Origin: Flammeovirgaceae bacterium SG7u.111
Lineage (GTDB): Bacteria > Bacteroidota > Bacteroidia > Cytophagales > Flammeovirgaceae
Reading direction: 5' to 3'
NCBI GenBank assembly: GCA_034044135.1
Contig: CP139021.1
Location: 1,689,635-1,753,634, forward strand
Length of the DNA: 64,000 bases
Every line of letters begins with the position of its first letter. Position 1 is the stretch's first letter. Below are positions 43,529 to 53,053 of the stretch, in pieces. The translations under genes and the position numbers were made by a program. The notes below the pieces were generated by a model that was not told the origin of the DNA, ran no database searches, and saw only the letters and a program-made list of their open reading frames with translations.

Positions 43529-45262
43529 ATGAAAAAACTACAACTCCTAGTATTGATTCTTGGGGGAATCCTATGTCTTTGGGGCTGCCAAACGCCGCAA
43601 AAGGAATCCAAGTTAACCTTTACCGTCACATTGGCGGATAGCCTTGCCGAGGAGGTGCAAACGGGCAGGCTTATTTTGGTGCTCTCCAAAGATGGGGAGA
43701 AAGAGCCTCGGTTTTCCCTCTCCGATGGTCCTGCTACGCAACTGGGCTTTGGAAAGGATGTGGAAGGCTTTGGCAAGGGAGCTACAGTAACCTTCGATGC
43801 AAAGGACTTTGGCTACCCGATCGAAAGCCTTGACGATATTCCTGCAGGCAAGTACTATGTACAGGCAGTGCTTAACCGTTACAAGGAATTTAACCTTTCT
43901 ACGGGGCATACGGTGCAGCTTCCGCCAGACAAGGGCGAGGGGCAGAAGTGGAACAGGAAGCCGGGGAATTATTACAGCAAGCCCATTGAAATTGAGATTG
44001 GGGAAGCGGGAGGCGCGTTTGAGGTTACGCTCGATCAGGAAATAGCCCCAATTGCCCCGCCAGCCGATTCTAAGTACATCAAGCATATCCGCATGAAGAG
44101 TGAGAAGCTTTCCGAGTTTTGGGGAGAGGATACCTATTTGGGGGCGCATGTGCTCCTGCCCGAGGGCTTCGACGAGCATCCCGAGGCGAAGTACCCGCTG
44201 ATGGTGTTCCACGGCCATTTCCCAGCAGACTTCGGTGGCTTCCGCACTACAGTTCCCGATCCTGACCTTGAGCCTACGTTTAGCGCACGCTTCAATGTGA
44301 ATGGCTATAACAAAATAGTGCAAGAGGAAGAATACAGTTTTTACCAACAATGGATCAGCAAGGAATTCCCTCGGATGATCATCATCGAAATCCAACATCC
44401 GACTCCCTATTACGATGATTCGTATGCGGTGAACTCCGCTAGCCAAGGTCCTTATGGCGATGCCATTACTTATGAACTTATTCCCTACATAGAGGAGCAA
44501 TTCCGAGGAATTGGTGAAGGCTGGGCACGGTTTCTCTATGGTGGTTCTACGGGCGGTTGGGAAGCGCTTGCCGCACAAGTGTTCTACCCTGAGGAATACA
44601 ACGGCTGCTTTGCCGCCTGCCCCGATCCTATCGACTTTAGGGCATACACGGTGACGAATTTGTACGAAGATGACAATGCGTATTACTACAAAAGCGAGTT
44701 CAAAGAGCCCTTGCGCCCCGGTCATCGCGACTATTTGGGCGATATAAGTGCGAGCATAAAAGATGCAAATATGTTGGAACTAGTGTTGGGTACAAAAAGC
44801 CGCTCAGGTCAGCAGTGGGATATTTGGGAAGCAACGTATTCCCCCCAAGGCGAAGACGGCTATCCGCAGCGTATTTGGGACAAGAAAACGGGGGAGATCG
44901 ACAAGGACGTGGCGGAATATTGGAAGGAAAACTACGATATAGGCTACATCCTCCAACGAGACTGGACGACTTTAGGGCCTAAGCTAGAAGGGAAAATCCA
45001 CATCTACTGTGGGGATATGGATAACTATTACCTCAACAATGCGGTCTATTTGGTGGAGGAGATTTTAGAATCGACCAGAGAGCCCTACTACGCTGGCGTG
45101 GTAGATTACGGCGACCGTGCCGAACACTGCTGGAACGGTGACCACGAGAACCCTAACCACATTTCTAGGCTGCGCTACAACACCATGTACGTGCCAAAAA
45201 TACTGGACAGGATAAAGAAGAGTGCCCCAGCAGGAGCGGACTTGACGAGCTGGAGGTATTGA
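43529..45262 (+). CDS. esterase-family alpha/beta-hydrolase lipoprotein
   Basis: Lipoprotein of 577 residues (MKKLQLLVLILGG, lipobox LWGC with Cys20). An N-terminal beta-sandwich of about 170 residues (FTVTLADSLA, AGKYYVQAVLNRYKEFNL) precedes an esterase-type alpha/beta-hydrolase domain. LMVFHGHFP forms the oxyanion region, and the nucleophile elbow FLYGGSTGGWEA carries Ser340. A terminal HCWNGDHEN may supply His. It resembles putative esterase (Esterase D/feruloyl esterase-like) proteins; the substrate is unknown. Single gene with GC-rich codon use, in contrast to the AT-rich locus upstream. Confidence 0.82.
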   Translation: MKKLQLLVLILGGILCLWGCQTPQKESKLTFTVTLADSLAEEVQTGRLILVLSKDGEKEPRFSLSDGPATQLGFGKDVEGFGKGATVTFDAKDFGYPIESLDDIPAGKYYVQAVLNRYKEFNLSTGHTVQLPPDKGEGQKWNRKPGNYYSKPIEIEIGEAGGAFEVTLDQEIAPIAPPADSKYIKHIRMKSEKLSEFWGEDTYLGAHVLLPEGFDEHPEAKYPLMVFHGHFPADFGGFRTTVPDPDLEPTFSARFNVNGYNKIVQEEEYSFYQQWISKEFPRMIIIEIQHPTPYYDDSYAVNSASQGPYGDAITYELIPYIEEQFRGIGEGWARFLYGGSTGGWEALAAQVFYPEEYNGCFAACPDPIDFRAYTVTNLYEDDNAYYYKSEFKEPLRPGHRDYLGDISASIKDANMLELVLGTKSRSGQQWDIWEATYSPQGEDGYPQRIWDKKTGEIDKDVAEYWKENYDIGYILQRDWTTLGPKLEGKIHIYCGDMDNYYLNNAVYLVEEILESTREPYYAGVVDYGDRAEHCWNGDHENPNHISRLRYNTMYVPKILDRIKKSAPAGADLTSWRY

Positions 45263-45676
45263 TTATTTGATGATGGGATAATTTGCTGATGTGCTGATGA
45301 GAAAATGAGGAAAAACCTTGTGCTATTCTGATGATGGGATTATACGATGGTATGATGATGGAGTGATTTGTTAATAGCTTGTGCCGATAGCTATCGAAAC
45401 ACGCCAGCAAGCGGTATTGAGTTAGAAATTAGAGAGACAACCCGTAAAGCTTGTCACAAGCTGATAGTCAAAGATTTGAACAAGGGTTAACGAATGAAGA
45501 TGTACGATTTCCGAAGATTATTTTTTTACTTCTAAAATCGCTATTCGTTAATCCTTGTTCGTAATTCAATTTCAGATTGATTACCAATTCCTCAGCCCCA
45601 CTGACTAGGGTATTTATCAAGTTTTTAAAGGCTCTCTCGTGGAAATATCCATGGGAGAGCCTTTTTTAATGATCAT
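45263..45676. other. intergenic region with TGATG-rich degenerate tract
   Basis: Up to the PadR operators. 45263-45370 is a degenerate TGATGATGGGAT-like tract with no coding pattern. The rest is AT-rich up to a strong terminator at 45627-45667. No gene seen. Confidence 0.5.
45627..45667 (+). terminator. intrinsic terminator upstream of PadR module 2
   Basis: Ten-bp stem AAAGGCTCTC/GAGAGCCTTT with an 18-nt loop that can itself pair (TGGAAATATCCA), followed by T6. It is 365 nt past the esterase stop and probably insulates the PadR operon. Confidence 0.8.
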
Positions 45677-45729
45677 CAATACTACAATTAGGATATTGCT
45701 TTTGTTTGTCTATATTTGCAATACTACAA
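45677..45729. promoter_or_regulatory. candidate PadR operators, module 2
   Basis: CAATACTACAA occurs exactly at 45677-45687 and 45719-45729, 42 nt apart (four helical turns). The second copy abuts TATATTTG (45711-45718), a good Bacteroidota -7 element. The core AATACTAC is the reverse complement of the GTAGTATT sites of module 1. Confidence 0.6.
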
Positions 45730-45741
45730 AAAGGAAATTGT

Positions 45742-46080
45742 ATGAAAACATATCCATTAGGTGAATTTGAAGAAATAGTACTGCTTACCGTTGGGGTGCT
45801 TTACGACGAAGCATACGGGGTAGCGATAAAGGATGCTATTGAAGAAAAAGCGCATAGGAAGGTAAGTGTTGGTGCTTTGCAATCGGCATTGAAGCGGATG
45901 GAGAAAAAAGGGTACTTGCAGTCGAGGATTGGGGATGCCAATGCGCAAAGAGGAGGGAAGCCCAAGTGCTTTTACACCATCACTGCTTATGGGAAAACGG
46001 CTTTGCAGCAAAGTCGTGAGATCCGCGCTCGACTCTGGGATGAAATACCAAAACTAGCTCTTGAACTCAAGCTGACATGA
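45742..46080 (+). CDS. PadR-family transcriptional regulator (module 2)
   Basis: 112 residues from MKTYPLGEFEEIVLLTVGVL; a TTG-initiated extension would run through the operator and promoter and is rejected. Winged helix as in module 1: SVGALQSALKRMEKKGYLQS recognition helix and RGGKPKCFYTITAYGKTAL wing. It overlaps the permease by 4 nt (ATGA, 46077-46080). A Cys in the wing (KCFY) is not shared with the other two paralogues. Confidence 0.9.
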   Translation: MKTYPLGEFEEIVLLTVGVLYDEAYGVAIKDAIEEKAHRKVSVGALQSALKRMEKKGYLQSRIGDANAQRGGKPKCFYTITAYGKTALQQSREIRARLWDEIPKLALELKLT

Positions 46081-48731
46081 TAAAAAAACTTGCTAATCGC
46101 TTATTCAAGTGGTTTTGCCACCCTGACTTCTACGATGAGATAGAAGGTGACTTGGAGGAAATGTACCAACGAAACCTCAAAAACGGGGTAGCAAAAGCCA
46201 ACTGGCAATATTTTTTCCAAGTCTTAGGTTTGTTTCGTCCAAGCCTGATGCGTTCCTTTTTCCACCAACCTCTTTTTAACGTTCATATGTTCAGCAATTA
46301 CTTCAAGATCAGTTTTCGGATATTGGTTAGGCAAAAATTCTATTCAGCAATTAATATCGTCGGATTGGCAGTGGGGATGGGTGTTTGCCTGCTCATTTTT
46401 CAATACCTCCATTTTGAAATGAGTTACGATACGTTCCATGAGAATGCAGATAACCTTTATAGAATCACGCAAACAGTCAAAAAAAATGGAGAGGTAACTT
46501 CCAAAGGAATTGATGTGACGTATGGCTTGGGGGCAAGTATCAAAGAGGAAATTCCTGAAGTGAGGAAAGTGGTGAGGGTCAATCCGCAGGAGTTGGGATT
46601 GATTGTGATAAATGAGGAAAACGATGTAAGGCATCAGGAGAATAACATGTGGTATGTAGAAGACAATTTCCTAGAAGTGTTCAATTTTCCTTTGAAATAT
46701 GGGGCAAAAGAAACAGTGTTGGCAGATATGCACAGTATAGTACTCACCGAGCAATTAGCTCAAAAGTATTTTGGTGATACGAATCCCATAGGAAAAGAAT
46801 TGAAGGTGAGTGGGGGAAGTTTGACGGGAGACTTCATCGTCACTGGCGTGTTGGAAAAGCTTCCTGAAAACTCTCATTTACAGTTCGATTTGCTTATGCC
46901 GATTCAGTTTATGCTCTCTCATTGGCGTATGTACAAAGAAAGCGATGGATGGAAATGGCAAGATTTTACCACTTACGTGGCAATTGATAAGACTCAAAAC
47001 CTTGGCGAAACGGCGGCGAAGATTGACCAACTCGTGCGAGTCCATTTGGGAGGTGCTTTAAAAGAGTTTAACATTGAAGTAAACAGTGGTTTCCAGGCTG
47101 TGCCCGATATTCACCTAACATCTGATGGGCTGAATGGAGAAATAGCCAAGAACAACGGAAATAGTGAGAATATACTCTATTTCGCCATCATTGGTATCTT
47201 CATTTTGGTGATAGCTTGGATCAACTACGTGAATCTTTCGACGGCACGTGCGATGCATCGGGCAAAAGAGGTGGGGGTGCGCAAATCAATTGGGGCGAAG
47301 CGGCGTCAGTTGGTAAGCCAATTTCTGGTTGAATCTGTGTTGATCAATGTACTGGCAGCGGTTTTGGCTTTGGGGATAGCGTATTACCTCTTGCCTGTGC
47401 TTAGTGCTATTGTTGGGAAAGAGATCAGCTTTGCCATTCTTCAAGATGCTGCTTTTTGGCAAGGCTTTCTGTTTATCCTGATGTTGGGTTCGTTGCTTTC
47501 GGGCTTGTATCCTGCGTTTGTCTTGTCTTCTTTCAAGCCGATAAGTGTGTTGAAATCAGTTAAATTAAGCTACAGCGGTGGGTTCAATTTGCGAAAGAAC
47601 CTGATCGTTTTTCAGTTCTTTATTTCCATCATTCTCATCTCGGGAACCTATCTTGTGTACAAGCAAATCTCGTACATGAAGGGCAAGGACTTGGGCTTTG
47701 ATATGGAGAAAATATTGGTGGTGAACGGGCCGAGAGTGGTGTTGGAAAAGAATAGAGAATCTTTAGGAGCGCTGTATCAGCAGTTTAAAACCGAAAGCCA
47801 GCAGTTCCATACCATAGGTGCAGTGACGGCAACCAGCGATGTGCCGGGCAAGGGATATACATGGTCGGAAGGGGCTTGGAAGCCCAATCAGTTACAGGAA
47901 GAAAATATCATGGTCAATGCTGTTTTAGTTGATACAGCTTTTGGCAGAACCTATGGGTTGGACTATTTGGCTCAAGCGAGTTCCCCTTCACAGATAAGTG
48001 TAGACCAAGAATATATTATAGTAGACGAAGAGACGGTCAAATCGTTTGATTTAGGGTTACCCTCCGGGGCATTGAATGAAAAAGTGATTTATGGAGGAGA
48101 TACGCTAGAAATCGTTGGGGTGGTAAAAAACATGCACTGGAATTCTGTAAAGGAAAAGTATAGTCCCATATTTTATGTGATTGATAATCAGTATGGAGCT
48201 TATTATTCCATTCAAATGAACTTATCTGACATTCCTGAGAGCATTTCCCATATTGAGCAGGCTTATAAAAAGGCATTCCCTGACGACCCTTTTGACCACT
48301 ACTTTCTGGACGATGATTTTAATCGCCAATATCAAGCGGACTTGCAATTTGGCAACTTGTTTTCTGCCTTTTCGATACTAGCCATTTTTATAGCCTGCCT
48401 TGGCTTGTTTGCCCTCGTGTCTTATTCGGCTACGTTGCGAATAAAGGAAATAGGTATCAGGAAAGTGCTGGGTGCAAGTGTTGGAAACCTGATGCTTTTA
48501 CTTTCTAAAGAATACTTCTTTTTACTCATTATAGCCATTTTGTTAGCTGCTCCCGTAGTATTGATTGGTGGGAACAACTGGTTGGAAAATTATGCTTTTA
48601 GAACGGAAATAAGCATTGATTTTATTCTCATCCCAGCCTTGGTATTGGTGCTGATCGCAGTAATTACAGTAAGTTACCGCACGTACAGATCTGCCAAATC
48701 CAATCCTGTAAACGCATTGAGGAAGGAGTAG
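46077..48731 (+). CDS. FtsX/MacB-type ABC transporter permease (module 2)
   Basis: 884 residues. Prefix domain LFKWFCHPDFYDEIEGDLEE, first TM helix near AINIVGLAVGMGVCLLIF, periplasmic MacB-like core, FtsX block 1 (AIIGIFILVIAWINYVNLST, RAMHRAKEVGVRKSIGAK), second core, FtsX block 2 (LAIFIACLGLFALVSYSATL, IKEIGIRKVLGAS) and the terminal NPVNALRKE. Same architecture as modules 1 and 3. No ATPase in the window, so it must use one encoded elsewhere. Confidence 0.9.
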   Translation: MIKKLANRLFKWFCHPDFYDEIEGDLEEMYQRNLKNGVAKANWQYFFQVLGLFRPSLMRSFFHQPLFNVHMFSNYFKISFRILVRQKFYSAINIVGLAVGMGVCLLIFQYLHFEMSYDTFHENADNLYRITQTVKKNGEVTSKGIDVTYGLGASIKEEIPEVRKVVRVNPQELGLIVINEENDVRHQENNMWYVEDNFLEVFNFPLKYGAKETVLADMHSIVLTEQLAQKYFGDTNPIGKELKVSGGSLTGDFIVTGVLEKLPENSHLQFDLLMPIQFMLSHWRMYKESDGWKWQDFTTYVAIDKTQNLGETAAKIDQLVRVHLGGALKEFNIEVNSGFQAVPDIHLTSDGLNGEIAKNNGNSENILYFAIIGIFILVIAWINYVNLSTARAMHRAKEVGVRKSIGAKRRQLVSQFLVESVLINVLAAVLALGIAYYLLPVLSAIVGKEISFAILQDAAFWQGFLFILMLGSLLSGLYPAFVLSSFKPISVLKSVKLSYSGGFNLRKNLIVFQFFISIILISGTYLVYKQISYMKGKDLGFDMEKILVVNGPRVVLEKNRESLGALYQQFKTESQQFHTIGAVTATSDVPGKGYTWSEGAWKPNQLQEENIMVNAVLVDTAFGRTYGLDYLAQASSPSQISVDQEYIIVDEETVKSFDLGLPSGALNEKVIYGGDTLEIVGVVKNMHWNSVKEKYSPIFYVIDNQYGAYYSIQMNLSDIPESISHIEQAYKKAFPDDPFDHYFLDDDFNRQYQADLQFGNLFSAFSILAIFIACLGLFALVSYSATLRIKEIGIRKVLGASVGNLMLLLSKEYFFLLIIAILLAAPVVLIGGNNWLENYAFRTEISIDFILIPALVLVLIAVITVSYRTYRSAKSNPVNALRKE

Positions 48732-48828
48732 GGGACAATAATTGCATTAATAATCCCGAAATACATCTATTGGGTTCGTTTATATGTTGTTTTTTGCGTA
48801 AAATAGCGACTCATTAATCAGCACTATT

Positions 48829-49629
48829 ATGAACCTACCAGATGCGTTAAAAAAATATCAGCCAATCATTGAGAGTTCAAAGCAGGATTACATAAAAGTG
48901 GAAATTTCTAAAGAGAATAAAGATATTCCCATTACTTCAAGTAAAATTGGAGGGAATCCTTATTTGCCAATAGAAATGGATTATCCAGTTGATAAAGCGG
49001 GAAATCCTATGGCACTTTTGGCTCAACTCAACTTTTCCGAAATACCGCAATTACCCGATTATCCTTCCAAAGGGTTATTGCAGTTTTATATCTCTATGGA
49101 CGATCTTTATGGATTGAATTTCGATAATCAAACAGTTCAGGAAGGCTTTAAAGTCATCTATCATCCAAAATTAAATTATCCAGATTTGCACTCTGATTTT
49201 TCTTTTTTAGACGATTATTTAAAAAAGGAAGAAATTTATCCAATAGTGACAGGAGAATATAAACTGGGCTTCAGGAAAGATGTTTGTTACGTATCTGTGT
49301 CAGACTTTAATTTTCAAGCTTATTTTGGGAGTAACGGTTTAGAGTTCTTTGAACAGTTTGAAGATACTGAAGAAGATATGTGGGAAGCGTATGACGGTCT
49401 ATTTAGTAGTTCTGGCCATAGAATAGGAGGGTATGCTTTCTTTACTCAAGAAGACCCTCGCAATTGGAAGAAACAGTTGAGAACGTACAACAAGTTATTG
49501 TTCCAGTTAGATTCTGAAGGTGAGTTTTTGATGTGGGGAGATGTTGGGGTAGGAAACTTTTTTATTAAAGAGGAAGATCTAAAAAAACTAAACTTTTCTG
49601 ATATCCTTTACAATTGGGATTGTGGTTAA
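48829..49629 (+). CDS. YwqG/DUF1963 family protein
   Basis: Cytoplasmic protein of 266 residues similar to YwqG of Bacillus. Family marks are the SKIGGNPYLPIEMDYP segment with its Gly-Pro turn, MALLAQLNFSEIPQLPDYPS, GLLQFYISMDDLYG, and the late HRIGGYAFFTQEDPR and LLFQLDSEGEFLMWGDVGVGNFFI. The function of DUF1963 proteins is unsettled. Monocistronic and convergent with the next gene. Confidence 0.85.
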   Translation: MNLPDALKKYQPIIESSKQDYIKVEISKENKDIPITSSKIGGNPYLPIEMDYPVDKAGNPMALLAQLNFSEIPQLPDYPSKGLLQFYISMDDLYGLNFDNQTVQEGFKVIYHPKLNYPDLHSDFSFLDDYLKKEEIYPIVTGEYKLGFRKDVCYVSVSDFNFQAYFGSNGLEFFEQFEDTEEDMWEAYDGLFSSSGHRIGGYAFFTQEDPRNWKKQLRTYNKLLFQLDSEGEFLMWGDVGVGNFFIKEEDLKKLNFSDILYNWDCG

Positions 49630-49688
49630 AAAAGCTGTTGTACTAGATTTAGTATAGGATACACAATTTGTTTTTTACTTTTTATAGT

Positions 49689-49714
49689 ATCGGGGTATTT
49701 GAAACTACCCCGAT
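49689..49714. terminator. hairpin between convergent genes
   Basis: Nine-bp stem ATCGGGGTA/TACCCCGAT with an 8-nt loop. It lies between convergent genes but lacks a clear U-tract on either strand, so termination is plausible but unproven. Confidence 0.45.
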
Positions 49715-49719
49715 CATTA

Positions 49720-50310
49720 TTACTTGCCCAGCATCACATACCAATCCCAATCTTTCGGATCGCCAATGCCTACGCTGGGTGTGTAGAGAAACAAGCCGAT
49801 TCTCTTGTTGCTGGCTCTGTAGTCTTCCACTATCTTCAGATGCTTGATAGAATCCCAAATGCCTTCATAATCAATCTCCTTATCTTCTATGTTGTCGAAA
49901 ATCTTTTGGAAATCGGATGCTGATGGCTGCTCCAAAGGAACGGCTAGGCGAGGGAAGTTCTCTGGCTCGGGGGAGGCAAAGCTCGAAGGGAAGCTCATCT
50001 CGCCTTTTCCCATCCAGATGATAGTACCATCAAACACCAGCTGATCGCTTGGCTGTGCATACAAGGCAATACTGCCAAAATCACCAGGAGCGGTGTAGTC
50101 AATTCGTAGCGGGATGGAATCCGTTGCCGTGAGGTTGGCAGAGAGGTCAATCTCTTTTCCTCCTTCAAATGTGTTGGTGGTAAAGTCTACCTTGAGAAGG
50201 GCAATTGAGTGCGTGTTGTCACCGGTGTCATCGCCGTCATCTTTAGTAGGGCAGGCCATTAAAAATGGAATTAGGCTGATGATAAGTGCTACTGAGATGT
50301 TCGCTTTCAT
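49720..50310 (-). CDS. uncharacterised lipoprotein
   Basis: 196 residues from MKANISVALIISLIPF with lipobox LMAC followed by an Asp/Thr-rich linker; a longer upstream frame into the neighbouring gene is rejected because it buries this signal. The mature part is beta-rich (GGKEIDLSANLTATDSIPLR, LVFDGTIIWMGKGEMSFP) and resembles the jelly-roll lipoproteins of Bacteroidota without a nameable family. The C-terminus ends in a W-D-W-Y-V-M strand. It probably sits in the outer membrane or periplasm. Confidence 0.75.
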   Translation of the reverse strand: MKANISVALIISLIPFLMACPTKDDGDDTGDNTHSIALLKVDFTTNTFEGGKEIDLSANLTATDSIPLRIDYTAPGDFGSIALYAQPSDQLVFDGTIIWMGKGEMSFPSSFASPEPENFPRLAVPLEQPSASDFQKIFDNIEDKEIDYEGIWDSIKHLKIVEDYRASNKRIGLFLYTPSVGIGDPKDWDWYVMLGK

Positions 50311-50452
50311 GTTTGATTTAGTTTTTGTTAAAGTTTCTCCTTTCCCCACAGACAGCAGATGTTTTTGGAAGGTTGGAGCAGGAGCAAACAAAAAAATCCC
50401 CTCGGTGGAGGAGATTTGGAAATAGTCTTTTATCGTTTGATAGAAACGGATG

Positions 50453-51247
50453 TTACCTAAAGTTTTTAGAAGGAGTTCGGTTGGCATGTTTGAAATCAGT
50501 TTCTCCTTTAAATACTGTATTCTCTAGGCTTGAGTTTGCACCGAAGTGGGCGTGTTTGAAGTCACTGCCTCTTTTAAATATAGTTTTGGACATGTCTACC
50601 CCTTTTTTGAAATTGACATGCTTGAAGTCTGCAAAACGCTCAAACAACACATTGCTAAAGTCTTGGTGGTTGGGGAAGCTTACGTGTTTGAAATCTGCTT
50701 CTCCTTGGAAAATAGAGCTTTTAAAACCAGTATTTTCACTAAAATGAGTGTGTTTGAAATCAGCTTCTTTCCCAAAAATAGTGGAACTGAACGAAGATGC
50801 CTTTGTAAAGGAACTGTGTTTGCAGCTTAGTTCGTCATTGAACTTATTTCCATCAAACATAGCTTCTCCTTTAAACTTAGAATGCTTGAAAGTTACCTCA
50901 TCTTTGAACTCACAATTTTCAAAAACTACTTTTTCGTTGAAATGTGTCGCATAGGAAGTGTGGGTGCTTTCATTGAAAAAGTGGGCGATGACTTTTCCTT
51001 CGAATGTGCAGTTTTTAAACTCCATTTCTGAATTTACCCAAGAAGAGTAGCTATTATTGTTTTTTGAGTCTAAAGCAGCATTATCAAGTTGAGTCATGTC
51101 GAGATCACCCGAGATGCTTACATCTTGGTAGCTCACATTTTCCCCATTGTTAATTTTGTCTATAATTTCGGAGGCAGAAACGGATGATTGGGCAAAGGCA
51201 TTGGCAATTAACAAGTAACTTACAACAAACAGCATCAGTTTTTTCAT
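50453..51247 (-). CDS. exported pentapeptide-repeat protein
   Basis: 264 residues from MKKLMLFVVSYLLIANAF, signal peptide ending AFAQ. After a helical cap (ASEIIDKINNGENVSYQDVS) the protein is built of Phe-spaced pentapeptide-type repeats with F every 5 or 6 residues, giving 22-residue coils, for example DFKHTHFSENTGFKSSIF and DFKHVSFPNHQDFSNVLF. This predicts a right-handed quadrilateral beta-helix in the periplasm. DFKH recurs seven times, an unusually regular His ladder that might bind metal. Role unknown. Confidence 0.82.
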   Translation of the reverse strand: MKKLMLFVVSYLLIANAFAQSSVSASEIIDKINNGENVSYQDVSISGDLDMTQLDNAALDSKNNNSYSSWVNSEMEFKNCTFEGKVIAHFFNESTHTSYATHFNEKVVFENCEFKDEVTFKHSKFKGEAMFDGNKFNDELSCKHSSFTKASSFSSTIFGKEADFKHTHFSENTGFKSSIFQGEADFKHVSFPNHQDFSNVLFERFADFKHVNFKKGVDMSKTIFKRGSDFKHAHFGANSSLENTVFKGETDFKHANRTPSKNFR

Positions 51248-51358
51248 TTTATTACAAGAGGTTTTGTTAAACTTCAAATTGAGGTCAATATCCTAAAGAC
51301 TGGGCAAATAGGAAAAGGTTGCAGATGACAGATGATTAGATAAGATTTAATTAACCTC

Positions 51359-52837
51359 TTATATAGGTGCCCCAAAACCAATGAAAAAGCCCCTCGTCCC
51401 AACGGAATTAAAGGTATATTCGAAGCGGAGTACTAGGTCGTAGTAGGTGACGAAGTCTAGCCCTAACCCCCAACTAAATAACCCTTTGTTGTTAAGCGGA
51501 TTGTTTTCGGTAAAGTTGTTTACCACGTAACCGGCATCGGCCAAGAGGTTTAAATAAAATGCGTATTGTATCGACTTAAATTTACTGTCCTCTTCGCCGG
51601 GCTTCACCTTTTTTACATTGGGTTTTACCAATTCATATTTCAAGTTGCTGCGGAAATAATACATTTGGTCTCCTTTTACTGTGTAGAGATCAAAACCACG
51701 GATGAAGTCTTTCTTGTGATTTAAGCTTTGTTGATAGCTATAAGGCGCATTTTCACCGGTCGAGTTTACTGCTTTTATCATTTCTGCCACATAAAACTTT
51801 TCGCTAATTTTCTGGTAGAAATGAAAATCAATTCCGTAGTAAAACAAATCAACTTCTCGTTGCCCTATTCCCAAGCCTTGCTTGTCCAAAAATACACGCA
51901 ATAAATTTCCTTCTAGCGGATAAGATTTGTTGTTCCGGCTGTCGTAGTAATAATCCAAGAACAGGGTGAAGCTTGAGTTAGAAGTTTTGTTATTTGCCAA
52001 AAAATTGGGATTCAATGTAAACAGCGAGTCAGAAATAGCTGTGTGTTGCCACGAAAGCTTGACCGTATTGTAACTATAAAGCCCTGGTCTAAAATCCATT
52101 TTTGCCATCAAAAATGTTGACTTAGAACTGCTGTTGTCGTATATAATTTGCCTTTTGTTTTCCACTGAGGCATATTCTACAACAGCAAGGTCATTGTACC
52201 CTCCAGCTATGGTCAGGCTCTTTTTTTGCCCTTTGCCCACCCAAGGAATGCGATACCCTAAGGCCAACGCCTTCGATTTGCCAGCATAGCCAGCAATAGA
52301 TGCTTGATGGCTTGAGCCAAATAGGTTGTTGTGGCTAGCAAACAAGCCCATGCTCAGTTGTGATAAGTCGACATCGCGTAGCCACTCGTTGAAATTAGGT
52401 GCATTCAACTTCATTACGGGGAAAACCCACCAGTAATGTCGTTCGGTAACATCAATGGTGATCTTATATTCCTTTCCCTGCACCTGCTCTAGGTACAAGT
52501 CGACTGTCATGAATATTTTGGTGTTTATGATGTTATCCCTACTGTAATTAAGACGAAGCCGCACCTCACTGGAATCTGAAACAACAAACCGCCGAAGAGA
52601 AGTCCGTAATTCCTTTCCTTGCTCAAAAACAGCCAAACTATCTCCCAGCCTAAAATCTAACTCTCTGGTGACGATGTTTTCCTTTGTTAGTTTGTTTCCC
52701 GTCACCACCACTTCCCTAATCACTATATGGGTGTGTTCGAAGGTTTCGGGCATGTGTACCTCGCCGTTTTTATTTTGAGAAAAAGCACTTGAAAAAGATA
52801 CAATAAATAAAATGAGGCTTAAAAAGTGTTTTGTCAT
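51359..52837 (-). CDS. Omp85-like outer-membrane protein with single POTRA domain
   Basis: 492 residues from MTKHFLSLILFIVSF (signal peptide ending AFSQ); an upstream Met gives a poor leader. One POTRA-like domain (IVIREVVVTGNKLTKENIVTRELDF, typical beta-alpha-alpha-beta-beta start) is followed by a linker and a C-terminal barrel with a RGFDLYTVKGDQMYYFRSNL segment, matching the conserved RGF/Y loop of the BamA/TamA/FhaC superfamily. The final strand ends GFFIGFGAPI. Much smaller than BamA, so probably a specialised assembly or translocation factor. Confidence 0.82.
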   Translation of the reverse strand: MTKHFLSLILFIVSFSSAFSQNKNGEVHMPETFEHTHIVIREVVVTGNKLTKENIVTRELDFRLGDSLAVFEQGKELRTSLRRFVVSDSSEVRLRLNYSRDNIINTKIFMTVDLYLEQVQGKEYKITIDVTERHYWWVFPVMKLNAPNFNEWLRDVDLSQLSMGLFASHNNLFGSSHQASIAGYAGKSKALALGYRIPWVGKGQKKSLTIAGGYNDLAVVEYASVENKRQIIYDNSSSKSTFLMAKMDFRPGLYSYNTVKLSWQHTAISDSLFTLNPNFLANNKTSNSSFTLFLDYYYDSRNNKSYPLEGNLLRVFLDKQGLGIGQREVDLFYYGIDFHFYQKISEKFYVAEMIKAVNSTGENAPYSYQQSLNHKKDFIRGFDLYTVKGDQMYYFRSNLKYELVKPNVKKVKPGEEDSKFKSIQYAFYLNLLADAGYVVNNFTENNPLNNKGLFSWGLGLDFVTYYDLVLRFEYTFNSVGTRGFFIGFGAPI

Positions 52838-53053
52838 GAGGTTTAAAGTTTCCAATTTCACAAGAAAGATAAGAAAAAAATGATGCTTGTAATACTTTTT
52901 AAAATCTTAAGAAATAAGCTGTTCAGATTAGCTGATCCATCCATTGGCCATCTCATTTTGTAGATGCGCCCAATTCATATTGATAGGAAATGTTCATTCC
53001 CCACTTATACTTTTTTTTGACCTCTGGTGCTCCTCTGTTTCTGCTTTATAAAA
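52838..53053. other. upstream region of PadR module 3
   Basis: With the adjacent direct repeats, about 330 nt without a gene between divergent genes. Nothing beyond the repeats at 53054-53111 was recognised. Confidence 0.4.

Noticed and set aside
43613-44725. 370-codon open frame on the minus strand
   Set aside because: Antisense to the esterase lipoprotein, whose lipobox and GGSTGG motif prove the plus frame; a by-product of GC-rich codons.
45706-45741. N-terminal extension of PadR module 2 from a TTG codon
   Set aside because: It would translate the promoter and operator sequence; the other two PadR proteins start at the Met before the LGEFEE segment.
50311-50487. N-terminal extension of the 49720-50310 lipoprotein
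   Set aside because: It overlaps the pentapeptide-repeat gene and hides a clear lipoprotein signal peptide.
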